From Clostridium sp. MCC353 (GTDB taxonomy: Bacteria; Bacillota; Clostridia; Lachnospirales; Lachnospiraceae), in the NCBI RefSeq assembly GCF_018785315.1, contig NZ_WQPN01000156.1:1-47316 (forward strand): a stretch of DNA of 47,316 bases. The letters run 5' to 3'. Below, piece after piece: positions 17,903 to 27,200 of this stretch. The notes under the pieces are model-generated. The model was not told where the DNA came from. It searched no databases and was given only the letters and a program-made list of their open reading frames with translations. Both the position numbers and the translations under genes were made by a program. Within the stretch, counting starts at the first letter, position 1; every line of letters starts with the position of its first letter.

Positions 17903-19978
17903 TTGAAGAAAAATCCAAGACAAATAGACAAGGTAATCCGGCAGTGTGTGTCGGCTTACCTGTCCAATAAGCCGATCCTGTATCTGCAGACCGATGATAT
18001 GGATCTGGTAAACCAGATCATAACAGACCAGTCCATGGTGGAACTTAGAACCTGGAGGGGGGAGGGGAATTCTGAAATCGAACCCATACCGGATGAAGAA
18101 ATCCCCATGTATCTGAGAGTGGCCAATGACACGGTATCAAAAGAGATCGAAATGGATGAGGACGGAAGGTTAAAGAAAAAGTCAATCACCTTCAAGAAGA
18201 ATGTGAAGATATTCAATGCCGGAGAAGTGATTAATCCAATGGGGTATCTGGATAATTACGGAAAAAAAATCCCTGTAATTATGGCTGTAAAGAATTATAA
18301 TCTGGCAGCTGTTGCGGCAGGTTCAGAAGGCAGCATCGTAAAGACGGAAGCGAATCTGCAAAGATACGTCAACCAATACATAAATGCGCCAAAAGGCAGT
18401 CCGATCCGCCGTTCCGTGCTGATTCTGGCCGCTTCTTCCCTTCTGATTCCGAAAGGGCTGGAAGACTTTGTTGCCGTCATTAATCCAGATCCCCTTTATG
18501 TATGGGAAATCAAAGAGATTGTGGAGCAGTTTGCCAAAGAAAAGGGCGAGGTTCTGGAACCGAACTACAGGGATGAGCTGGTAGACCGTTTAAAAGGATT
18601 TGACGCCCGGCAGATCGAAGAAATCCTGAACAAGACCATATATGAAGCGGGATATCTGACCAATAACCGGTATACGATGGGACGAATGGAGGAAGAACTT
18701 CCTGAAAATGTGGCCTTTTCCATCATTAACAATGAAAAGCGCCAGATGTTAAGCAAAGAAGGGGTGCTGGAATATGAACGGGTGGAGCAGGATTTAAATA
18801 TTGGCGGCATGGACCAGCTGATGAAGTATTTGGAGGAAAAATGCCATTTTGTGCTGCGCCACCGTATTGAATTTAAAACCCGGAAAAATGTGGATTTCCC
18901 TAAAGGGATTCTGGTATGCGGAGTTCCCGGATCGGGAAAGAGCATGATGGCTAAAAAGATATCCAGAACCATGAATATTCCGTTAGTCCGCCTGGATATG
19001 GGAAATATCACCAAATCCTATCTGGGACAGTCGGCGGAGCAGATGCGAAAAGCGTTCAGGATGGCAGAAGCCATGGCTCCCTGCGTGCTGTGGATCGATG
19101 AGATTGAAAAGGCATTTTCGGGAATCGGAAATAAGAGTTCCGGGGACAGCGCTTCGTCCGAGGTTATGCGTTGTTTTGCCATGTTTCTGACCTGGATGCA
19201 GGAGCAGGGGGAGAGAAAGAGAAAGAATGAAGATCCCCCCGCCCCATGTTTTATCTTTGCGACAGCCAATAACATACAGAGCCTTCCGCCGGAATTTTTA
19301 AGAAGCGGCCGGTTTGACCGGAAATATTATGTATTCATGCCTACGGAAAAGGAATGCATTGATATTTTTAAAGCGGACTTGGAAAACATCAATTCCGTTG
19401 TGGATGAACATGGAAATTTTGTAAAGCTTTTCGATACGGCGTCGCTGGACAGCCGGTTTTGGAAGTCTGTGATGGACTACTGTGTAGAAGACGGAAGAGG
19501 GAAATTTTTAACCGGTTCGGACATTCACGGAATTAACCAGGAGACTTTGCGGAAGCTGTTATTGTCAGAATACGGTGCGGACTTGGCGGACTATGAGGAG
19601 AATGATGCGGCCGGATGCTATGAGGTTCTGGAACAGAACTTTAAGCGTAAAAAGATCATACAAAAGATATATAACAAAGAAGAATATGGACGGATGCTGA
19701 GACAGGCCATCGATGAGGCCAGGACCTATGGAGAAACAAATTTAAAGGACATTGCCGAGTGTTATATAGGGCTTCACGCTAATAATTTTGCGCCTGTTTC
19801 TAATAAAAAGAATGTGCTGATTCCATTTGAAGCTTTTGATATGGAGCGGGAACAGCCGGTAGATACCAGCGAGGCAGCGGTGCAGAGGCTTCATGGGGGC
19901 AGCAGGTATGACAGCCGGATGTATCAGGTAATTGGGGATAAAATTAATCAAATATCTGCTGTTATGCGGAAGCAGTAA
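17903..19978 (+). CDS. Ycf46-like AAA+ ATPase
   Basis: 691 residues with a TTG start seven bases after AAAGGAGGG. The N-terminal 300 residues (opening VSAYLSNKPILYLQTDDMDLV) resemble the N-domain of Ycf46-like AAA proteins. The AAA core follows: Walker A GVPGSGKS (about 340-347), the pore-region TKSYLGQSAEQMRKAF, Walker B CVLWIDEIEKAFSG (about 394-406), sensor 1 FIFATANN and arginine-finger region LPPEFLRSGRFDRKYYV (about 462-478). APCVLWIDEIEKAFSG is almost identical to cyanobacterial/plastid Ycf46. About 190 extra C-terminal residues follow. Such ATPases assemble as hexamers and remodel proteins. Paired here with an actin/Hsp70-fold ATPase and a peptidase. Confidence 0.92.
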   Translation: MKKNPRQIDKVIRQCVSAYLSNKPILYLQTDDMDLVNQIITDQSMVELRTWRGEGNSEIEPIPDEEIPMYLRVANDTVSKEIEMDEDGRLKKKSITFKKNVKIFNAGEVINPMGYLDNYGKKIPVIMAVKNYNLAAVAAGSEGSIVKTEANLQRYVNQYINAPKGSPIRRSVLILAASSLLIPKGLEDFVAVINPDPLYVWEIKEIVEQFAKEKGEVLEPNYRDELVDRLKGFDARQIEEILNKTIYEAGYLTNNRYTMGRMEEELPENVAFSIINNEKRQMLSKEGVLEYERVEQDLNIGGMDQLMKYLEEKCHFVLRHRIEFKTRKNVDFPKGILVCGVPGSGKSMMAKKISRTMNIPLVRLDMGNITKSYLGQSAEQMRKAFRMAEAMAPCVLWIDEIEKAFSGIGNKSSGDSASSEVMRCFAMFLTWMQEQGERKRKNEDPPAPCFIFATANNIQSLPPEFLRSGRFDRKYYVFMPTEKECIDIFKADLENINSVVDEHGNFVKLFDTASLDSRFWKSVMDYCVEDGRGKFLTGSDIHGINQETLRKLLLSEYGADLADYEENDAAGCYEVLEQNFKRKKIIQKIYNKEEYGRMLRQAIDEARTYGETNLKDIAECYIGLHANNFAPVSNKKNVLIPFEAFDMEREQPVDTSEAAVQRLHGGSRYDSRMYQVIGDKINQISAVMRKQ

Positions 19979-19999
19979 ACTTAATTTTGGAGGTGGAGC

Positions 20000-20689
20000 A
20001 TGGATTTAGTGGTTTTAGGAGGTATTTTAGCGGTCAGCATCATTGCTTCGGGACTTGATATGCTGATAGATTTTGTCAAAGAAAAAAGGCGGGTAAGAAG
20101 CCGTCTCGATCCTGAGGGCAATGTGCTCCTTCCAAATGACTCCGCATTGATTGACCGGATGGCGGAAACAATCCGGCAGAATTTTACCGGAGATATAGGC
20201 ACGGAATTGAGAAATATGACATTTGAAGAGAGAAAAGATAAGATGGAGGCCATCGCCCGGCAGATCGCGCGGGACATTGGGATCGGGGATATAGAGATTG
20301 AATTTTATAATACCCAGGACACGGGATGTAAATATCAGGGGAGCTATTGTTTTGCAAATAATAAGCTGAGTATTAATGAGGATTATCTTAAAATAACGGA
20401 CGACGAGATTTTATTCGACGCTCTGGATACGGTGGTCCATGAATTATCACATGCGTATCAGCATAAAAAGATGTCCGAACTGTTGGAACGGATATATGAT
20501 GCGGAAGATGAGAATGATATTACGTACTCCGAGGAGGATAAGAGAACCTGTATCTGGATTATAAACCAGAAGCCAGGCAATTATATCAAATTTGAAGTAG
20601 ATCCGGAAGGCTACCGGAAGCAGCCGTTAGAGTGGTATGCATTCGCAATGGCAAACGCAGCGCTCAGGAAGTTAGGAGGAGAGGAATGA
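20000..20689 (+). CDS. membrane-anchored HExxH metallopeptidase
   Basis: 229 residues. One N-terminal transmembrane helix (about 3-26), then a cytosolic domain inferred from the positive KEKRRVRSR after the helix. The zinc site is VVHELSHAYQ with His147, Glu148 and His151; Glu211 in PLEWYAFAMA is a plausible third ligand, giving a gluzincin-like arrangement as in ImmA/IrrE-type peptidases. It would hydrolyse a protein substrate at the inner membrane face, perhaps a component or target of the neighbouring ATPases. GGAGG precedes ATG. Its stop overlaps the next gene by four bases (ATGA). Confidence 0.82.
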   Translation: MDLVVLGGILAVSIIASGLDMLIDFVKEKRRVRSRLDPEGNVLLPNDSALIDRMAETIRQNFTGDIGTELRNMTFEERKDKMEAIARQIARDIGIGDIEIEFYNTQDTGCKYQGSYCFANNKLSINEDYLKITDDEILFDALDTVVHELSHAYQHKKMSELLERIYDAEDENDITYSEEDKRTCIWIINQKPGNYIKFEVDPEGYRKQPLEWYAFAMANAALRKLGGEE

Positions 20690-21090
20690 GACAAAGAGAA
20701 CCCATCAAATATTCTGATTTAAGGGAGTATCTGCTTGGAAAGGGATTAAACGAATGGGAGGCCATGCATTCCATCGGAAAATTAAGGAAAATCGATCCGG
20801 ACTTAAAAAAGGCCTTTTATGAATGCTTCAACGAAGGCGTGGAACCGGATATCACCATTTCCAATATCACCTATCAGGAATTAGTTACTAAATTAAACAT
20901 GAATATGGTGCAGGCATTCCTGTACCTGGACTGGCTGAGAAGGGAGCCGGAAATTGCGCTGGATACCATGGACCGGACCACGCCTATGAATCTGGATGAA
21001 TCGTTTATGGAGAAAACCTCTCAGATAACGTTTGAGGGAGAGGAAAAAGAGGAAGAGGATGAATCGGACCTGACCATTACCTCAGAGTAA
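20686..21090 (+). CDS. small protein with acidic tail, last gene of the operon
   Basis: 134 residues from ATG 20686, chosen for the AGGAGGAGAGG immediately upstream and the ATGA overlap with the peptidase stop; an earlier in-frame ATG at 20632 is inside the peptidase gene. The first 100 residues are helical (YSDLREYLLGKGLNEWEAM; YQELVTKLNMNMVQAFLYLDWLRREPE), the rest a highly acidic tail (EGEEKEEEDESD). Not recognised. The acidic tail and coupling suggest a partner, inhibitor or substrate adaptor for the peptidase or the AAA+ ring. Confidence 0.75.
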   Translation: MRQREPIKYSDLREYLLGKGLNEWEAMHSIGKLRKIDPDLKKAFYECFNEGVEPDITISNITYQELVTKLNMNMVQAFLYLDWLRREPEIALDTMDRTTPMNLDESFMEKTSQITFEGEEKEEEDESDLTITSE

Positions 21091-21107
21091 ATGGCATCAG
21101 ACAGGAA

Positions 21108-21129
21108 CCGTTCAGACCTGCCTGAACGG
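21108..21129. repeat. palindrome CCGTTCAG...CTGAACGG
   Basis: CCGTTCAGACC TGCCTGAACGG forms an eight- to nine-base stem between the convergent operon end and the YolD-like gene. It is flanked by direct copies of GCATCAGACA at 21094 and 21132. There is no T run, so termination is uncertain. A related palindrome occurs at 40568. Confidence 0.7.
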
Positions 21130-21134
21130 CTGCA

Positions 21135-21581
21135 TCAGACATAATCCGCAGATCCGAATATGTCTCCCTCTATTTCATAAACCTCGTCGAGAGGAATTCT
21201 CAAACCGTCTGTCATGACGATCAGATGATGGTACAGATCTATTTTTTTCACATTGCCGGAGGCGGACACATATCTGCCTCCGGCCTTTTTTTCATCGGGC
21301 TGGAAATAGGTGACGGTTATCTCCGGCTGCTGAGACAGCATTTCCTGTACCATTCTCAGTTTTTCATCCAATATGGCCTTGGCGTTTTCGTCCAGCTCCA
21401 CCCGTTTGTCCGTCAGCCGGGCGGTTTCCTTAATGGCCTCTCCATGGCCGGTTAAAGCGGCGAAAGGAGCGAATTGGGCGGCCCGGTCGGAAACGGGCAT
21501 GGGGGGATGGACAGAGGAAACATGGTGGGGGAGATGGATGATATCATCATAATGGTGGATATCGTTGTTTTTATCGTTCAT
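21135..21581 (-). CDS. YolD-like family protein
   Basis: About 148 residues from the second of two adjacent ATGs (21581), six bases after AAGGAG; ATG 21584 is the alternative. The family phrase SDRAAQFAPFAALTGHGEAIKETARLTDKRVELDENAK is evident, followed by a helix and a beta domain (KIDLYHHLIVMTDGLRIPLDEVYEIEG). YolD-like proteins are encoded next to UvrX/UmuC-type polymerases in Firmicutes and phages and may act like UmuD. Here it lies 40 bases after such a polymerase gene, in the same operon. The first residues are rich in His and Asp (DIHHYDDIIHLPHH). Confidence 0.82.
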   Translation of the reverse strand: MNDKNNDIHHYDDIIHLPHHVSSVHPPMPVSDRAAQFAPFAALTGHGEAIKETARLTDKRVELDENAKAILDEKLRMVQEMLSQQPEITVTYFQPDEKKAGGRYVSASGNVKKIDLYHHLIVMTDGLRIPLDEVYEIEGDIFGSADYV

Positions 21582-21621
21582 CATTTGCTCCTTTTTGGGG
21601 AAAGTGATTTTTAACCGCACT

Positions 21622-23151
21622 TTAGGACTTGTGTCCGCCGATCTGCTGGTTGCGCTCTTTGGCCATGGCCCCTTCTTCCAGGTTCATTCCTTTTAGGATG
21701 GCATTTTTGCCGAACTTTTTTTTGATGGCCAGCATTGCCTCCTGCATCTGTTTTTCCCGTTTCAGTTTCTCTTCCTCTTCTTTTTTCTTCTTTTCTAAAG
21801 CCTCGTAGTCTGTAAAAAGATCGAGCTGTTCAAAAGACTGGGTCTTGGAGGAGACAGGTTCGCCGGAAACGTGATTGGCTGTGATATAAACTCTTCTGAC
21901 CAGCAGATTCTTGTCCACAATGCTGTCATATAAATTCATCACTGCGTCCATGATCAGCATGGTGGAAGAGGTCCGCCGTCCGATGTTGGCGGTGCCGTGG
22001 GCGTGCTTGGGGATTTTGCGCCCGTAGTGGTCTGTGGTGATTTCGCCCTTATATAATTTTCTGATGGCGGGATCTGTGAGATTGTCTATGTCGTATCCCA
22101 CGGTGAGAACCATCTGGTCTGTCAAAAGCCCTTTTTCCACCAGATCGAGAACCAGAACATCCGTCATTTCCTGGACAATCAGCCTCGCCTTTTTATAGTC
22201 ATAAGGACATTGAAGCACCTGGCCGGAGCCAATGCAGTTTGCCGCAGGCTTGTATGATTTGATGTCTGCCATGGTACATGGCTCCCATCCCCAGGCATGG
22301 TCAATCAACAGCTCGGCATTGACGCCGAACAGTTTATAAAGCAGTTCTTCATTGTGATAATCATTGGGTTTTCCGATGGAGCACCGGGCTATATCACCCA
22401 TGGTGTATAAACCGTTTGCTTCCAGTTTCCGGGCATATCCTTTACCGATTCGCCAAAAATCAGTCAAAGGGCGGTGGTTCCAGAGTAGCCTCCGGTAGGA
22501 CATCTCGTTCAGTTCGGCGATCAGCATTCCCTGTTCATCCGGCTCAATCCGCTTTGCCATGATGTCCATGGCGATCTTGCACAGATACAGGTTGGTGCCG
22601 ATTCCGGCTGTGGCCGTTATTCCGGTAGCCTGAAAAATATCCTGTATCATCTTTGTGGCCAGCTGACGGGCCGTGAGCCGGCAGGCGCTCAGATAAGCGG
22701 ATGCGTCGATCATCACTTCGTCTATGGAGTAGACGTGAATGTCTTCCGGGGAAATGTATTTCAGATAGATATTATAAATCCTGGTGCTGTATTCCATATA
22801 AAAGGCCATCCGGGGCGGGGCTGTGATATAGGAAACAGACAGCTCAGGAGACGATTTCAGCTCATCCGCATCGCAGGAGGAACCGGTGAATGTGTGTCCT
22901 GGCGCCATCCGTTTCCGATTGGCATTGACTTCATTGATCTTCTGTACCACCTCAAACAGTCTGGGGCGGCCGGGAATCCCATAGGCTTTAAGGGCCGGGG
23001 ATACAGCGAGGCAGATGGTCTTTTCCGTGCGGTCCGGGTCTGCAACCACCAGGTTTGTGGTCAGGGGATTGAGATACCGTTCCCTGCATTCTACGGAGGC
23101 GTAAAATGATTTTAAATCGATGGCGATATAAGCGTGGGTTTCATTTGACAC
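21622..23151 (-). CDS. Y-family DNA polymerase (UmuC/UvrX-like)
   Basis: 509 residues with a GTG start nine bases after AAAGGAGG. The catalytic palm has AIDLKSFYASVECRER (first metal Asp, about 11) and VYSIDEVMIDAS with the SxDE pair (about 138-150). A thumb HhH region (WRIGKGYARKLEANGLYTMGDIA) and the little-finger domain follow. The last 60 residues are Lys/Glu-rich, and QLDLF near TQSFEQLDLFTD looks like a sliding-clamp binding motif. It copies damaged DNA with low fidelity. The YolD-like gene follows. I found no clear LexA box in the 95 bases upstream. It may be the second gene of an operon with the ferritin-like protein. Confidence 0.92.
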   Translation of the reverse strand: MSNETHAYIAIDLKSFYASVECRERYLNPLTTNLVVADPDRTEKTICLAVSPALKAYGIPGRPRLFEVVQKINEVNANRKRMAPGHTFTGSSCDADELKSSPELSVSYITAPPRMAFYMEYSTRIYNIYLKYISPEDIHVYSIDEVMIDASAYLSACRLTARQLATKMIQDIFQATGITATAGIGTNLYLCKIAMDIMAKRIEPDEQGMLIAELNEMSYRRLLWNHRPLTDFWRIGKGYARKLEANGLYTMGDIARCSIGKPNDYHNEELLYKLFGVNAELLIDHAWGWEPCTMADIKSYKPAANCIGSGQVLQCPYDYKKARLIVQEMTDVLVLDLVEKGLLTDQMVLTVGYDIDNLTDPAIRKLYKGEITTDHYGRKIPKHAHGTANIGRRTSSTMLIMDAVMNLYDSIVDKNLLVRRVYITANHVSGEPVSSKTQSFEQLDLFTDYEALEKKKKEEEEKLKREKQMQEAMLAIKKKFGKNAILKGMNLEEGAMAKERNQQIGGHKS

Positions 23152-23246
23152 GGGCGGCGGCCTCCTTTTGATAAGATGATTTATAGTTATTTTATCATAT
23201 TGGGAGGGGAATTAACCATATTTTTAAAAAACAATCCGGCAGTTAA

Positions 23247-23762
23247 TCAGCCGCAGCTTATTTCCGCCAGCATGGCCTGAAAGATGCTGACATGAACTTG
23301 TTCGTCCAGGATAATGCGGTTTAACAAATTCGTAATACAGCGATCCTGAATCAGGCTGGCCTGCCACCGGTATTTTGCAATAGTATTCTGTTCTCCCAGC
23401 AGGGCATTTTGCAGAAGAGCAGCCAATGGGCGGGGATAGTGATTGCATGCCGGAGACCAATACCTGGCTCCCCTGCCTTGATAGGTCCAGAGTCGGGGGT
23501 CTGCGCCCAGCATAAAGGCCAACTGGGAAAAAATGTCGAGATGGTGCATCTCCACAATGCTGATCTCGTGAAAAATATCAGCAAAATCTTTCCTGTTTTC
23601 CATTAGTATTACGCTGTTGTAAAAATACAGGCTCACCGCGGACATTTCCGAATTGCAGGAGCCGGTATTGCTCAGCATTTCGTTGGCATAGCGTAAATTA
23701 GGGCATTCTACTTTTACAGGAGGATAGGGGGTGGAATCTGAAAAGCTGTTAATAGATAACAT
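23247..23762 (-). CDS. ferritin-like diiron protein
   Basis: 171 residues. A four-helix bundle with a full carboxylate set: Glu39, Glu71xxHis74, Glu124 and Glu154xxHis157, the two ExxH pairs typical of rubrerythrin and Mn-catalase-type bundles. There is no rubredoxin-like Cys4 domain. It may bind iron or manganese and remove peroxide or store metal; which of these cannot be read here. Between the helix pairs is an aromatic/His-rich insertion (WTYQGRGARYWSPACNHYPRP). Ribosome site AAAGGAG precedes ATG. It lies 95 bases upstream of the polymerase gene on the same strand. Confidence 0.85.
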   Translation of the reverse strand: MLSINSFSDSTPYPPVKVECPNLRYANEMLSNTGSCNSEMSAVSLYFYNSVILMENRKDFADIFHEISIVEMHHLDIFSQLAFMLGADPRLWTYQGRGARYWSPACNHYPRPLAALLQNALLGEQNTIAKYRWQASLIQDRCITNLLNRIILDEQVHVSIFQAMLAEISCG

Positions 23763-23866
23763 GAGAAACTCCTTTAATGGATTAACTTAAATTAATATAT
23801 AGTAGGAAGCGGACAGGAATATGCGGAAAATAGATAAAAGATTTTTTACTTTTCGTAATTTTACGG

Positions 23867-23895
23867 GTGACAACGAATAAAATTAGTGGTATAAT
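23867..23895 (+). promoter_or_regulatory. promoter of the surface protein gene
   Basis: GTGACA, 17 bases, TATAAT, leaving a leader of about 320 bases before the gene at 24220. The 456-base gap is otherwise AT-rich; a hydrophobic frame at 23867-24190 begins at this -35 box without a ribosome site and is rejected. No riboswitch is recognised in the leader. Confidence 0.6.
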
Positions 23896-24219
23896 CTATT
23901 TACTAAAGCAGTATGCAGAATATCTGCATCTATCATGCTTATCAAAGATATCAGGTTTTCTTGCAGTTCAGGGTATTTCAGGTACGTTCAGAATCACATT
24001 CCAAAGTTTTATTTTAATATCGCATTCTATGTTTATTTTCTATGCACATTTTGCGCATATCCATTTCCTATGGGGATTTTCTTTATTGATCTGTTTTTAT
24101 CAAATTAATCTTATTTTTCAGCCGTCTGAACCATTACTAATTCGTACTTTAATCATTGATCTGCCGGGAGGCGTGTTTATCTTTACCTAAAAACAAGTCA
24201 GAACGAAAAGAGGCTCATT

Positions 24220-27200
24220 ATGAAAATGTTCAGAACCATGTCTAAAGCACTATTATTGGCAGTATTTATCTCCAGCCAAAGCAATGCATTATCAATTCTG
24301 GCCCAAACGGTTCCATCTGCCGGTATGGAACATGCAAGTCCGTCCAATGCGTCACTGCCGCCGCCGGGAAAAGAATGTTCCAAAGCAGTCCCTTCCGATG
24401 CATTGGAAAAAGAGGAAAAGAGCATAATTGCTTCCGGTTCCAACGCATTGGAGGAAACCGGCTTCTTCCACTATGCCATTCCGGGGGAAGTTCCGGGCTG
24501 GTATACCCTGGTTTCAAGCGGTGATGAGGATAGGATCTGCTATACCTATACGGACCGGGACGGAACGGTTCAATGGCGTACTTACGGGAGTTGGGGGGAT
24601 GAGGATTATTTCTGGTATCCGTGCAGCGCCTATGGCATCGTAAAGAAGAATGCTGTGCCTGTTACTATCAGATATGAAGACAATCAATCAAATTCCTTAG
24701 AGCCCAATCACATTGTTCATAATTATGGTGAATGGACGATAAAAGAGGAACCGACCTGTACCACGGTAGGCCAAAACGTTCGCACCTGTACTGTATGCGG
24801 TGCGTATGACGATATCGCTGATATTCCGGCCCTGGGGCATAGTGTGGAATCTTGGGAATATAAGCGTGGATCCTGTCCAGCTGGTATAACCCTGCAGGGA
24901 ACATGTACACGGTGCCTTCAAACCATATGGGATGAAAAAACGGCAGATCATACATGGACAGAATGGTATTGGGCCTCGGCCCCTTGCAGCACTACGTCCC
25001 ACACCTTTGGCCAGGAGTTTATGGCATATAAACGAAGGAACTGTCAGATCTGTGGTGCAATTGAAACTGGTGAGACGATATTTGACCCGATTGGCCATGA
25101 GTTTAATGAGTGGACATTGGGATCAGCGCCTACCTGTGCCAAAACAGGATATGAAGAACGATATTGTAAGTACTATGGAACATCTCCATACGACTGCCTT
25201 GGATATGAGACGAGAACACTTCCCAAGACAGAACACACCTGGTCTGAATCCAGCAAAACCGCCAGTGTGAACGGATACTGGCAGACTTATTGTGATGTCT
25301 GCGGTGAAGTGGTTCAGGCAGTCCCTATTACCTATAAAGTGCGTTTTTATATCAATCCGGAGTTAACGGAATATGTAGAAGAGGAACACACTTATGGCGC
25401 ATCCTATTATCTTCAAAAAAAGGATATTGTAAAATGGTATGAAGAAAAAAACGATGGATGGAGTCTTACCTGGAACTGTCCCAAGACAAATACGAGTTAC
25501 GATCCTTATGATGAGGTGAGAAATTTAACGAAAGAACCGGACGAAGTTGTTGAAATGATCCCAATAATGACAGGAAAAAGAGTTGCTATGCATTTGTACT
25601 ATATTTATTCCTTAAATCCTGATATGACCTGCTATGGCCGCTATTATGAACCTATGGTTCTGCCTGAACGAAAACGCACCGGATATACACTTTTATATTG
25701 GTCGGACAGTTGGCCGGAAATTGGGAATACATATCAAAATGGTGATCAAATCGATTTCTATAATGATAAAACATTATATGAGGTTTGGGAACCCAACCAG
25801 TATACGCTCACATTTGTGGATGAGCCTATAAGCGGTATTTTAAACAATGGCGTGCCGGAACATATAAAACCAACGAAAACCTACTACTATGAGTATCATG
25901 ATGATAATTTCGGTAATCCGGTAACCATATACCTCCATTATGATGATATTACCGCACATTTTGAAAGCTATAAAAATTTGCCTGGCCTGACCTTTTTGGG
26001 GGTGTATACACAACCAGAGGGGAAGGGGACAAAAGTAAGCAGCGCCAGTAAGATATGGGCAGAAAATAGAACTCTCTATCCCTATTTTAGAGCAAACGAA
26101 TATAGCCTGGTTTTTGATGAAGATTATAGGGGAGGCGGCGGATCCACCCAAATGAAGCACTATTACGATTCTATGGGCCCGTTGCCGGCTCCGACCCGGG
26201 AAGGATATACTTTTAAAGGCTGGTATACGGAAAAGGGCGGTAAAGGTAGTCAAATTACTGCTGAAAGCAAAATGCCGGCAAAAACAACCTGGTGTTATGC
26301 GTATTGGGAAGAGAATGAATACTCTGTGACCTATTCCCTAAAGGATGAAACGCCGGTCAGTCAATCCCAGCACAAATATAGTGAGATTACCTATACCGAA
26401 TCGGAAGGAAAGGCCCAGGAAGTGTATCAAACCGTTGAACCGGATGCTTATAAGTATAACTTAACCACCTGGTCCACCAACACGGACGGGACCGGCCAAG
26501 CCTTTGCTCCAGGCACACAGATCAGTAAATTAGCCGCCGATGATAATGCAGCAGTTAAACTATATGCCAATTGGAAGGGAAAACCTATGAAGCTTCATTT
26601 AGACCCTAACGGATCGGTAAATGAAAGCAGCAGTGTAAACGGATACTATAACGAACCAATCGGAGACCTTCCAGAACCAGACAGGCCGGGGTATGCCTTC
26701 CGTGGATGGAATACTACCGCAGATCATGACGGTGATACCTATACCAAAGACAGCTTAATGCCCTACAGTGAAACCGGCCAGACAGACCTTTATGCATCAT
26801 GGTCGCCAAATGAATATAAAGTGACATTAATAAGCCGGGCCGGCGGGTATAGTTCTAACGGAGCGCCGGAGTATAAGGACCGCACCGAAGAAATTCTGGT
26901 TGAATTTCAGGATAACTGTGCCGGAACTGCGCTTTCCTATGGGGAAAACGGCCGGCTTTCCAAAAGTTTTGATAGTTTCGGTAACTTACCCGGATTGGTT
27001 TTTGAAGGTTTTTATACCGGGCCTGAGGGACAGGGAAGTGAGATGGGGAAAGACAGCCTTATGCTGCCGCAGGATTTAACTCTTTATGCGAATTACACTC
27101 AAACGGATTACACTGTAACCTATGATTCCTGTTTTGATCCGGAAAAGAACGTTGTTAAAGTATTCCATTACTATGATCCGGTTGGAGAACTGCCGCAGAT

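Noticed and set aside
23867-24190. 107-residue hydrophobic reading frame upstream of the surface protein gene
   Set aside because: It starts with GTG inside a promoter -35 box, lacks a ribosome site and has an AT-driven composition; the region is better read as promoter plus leader.
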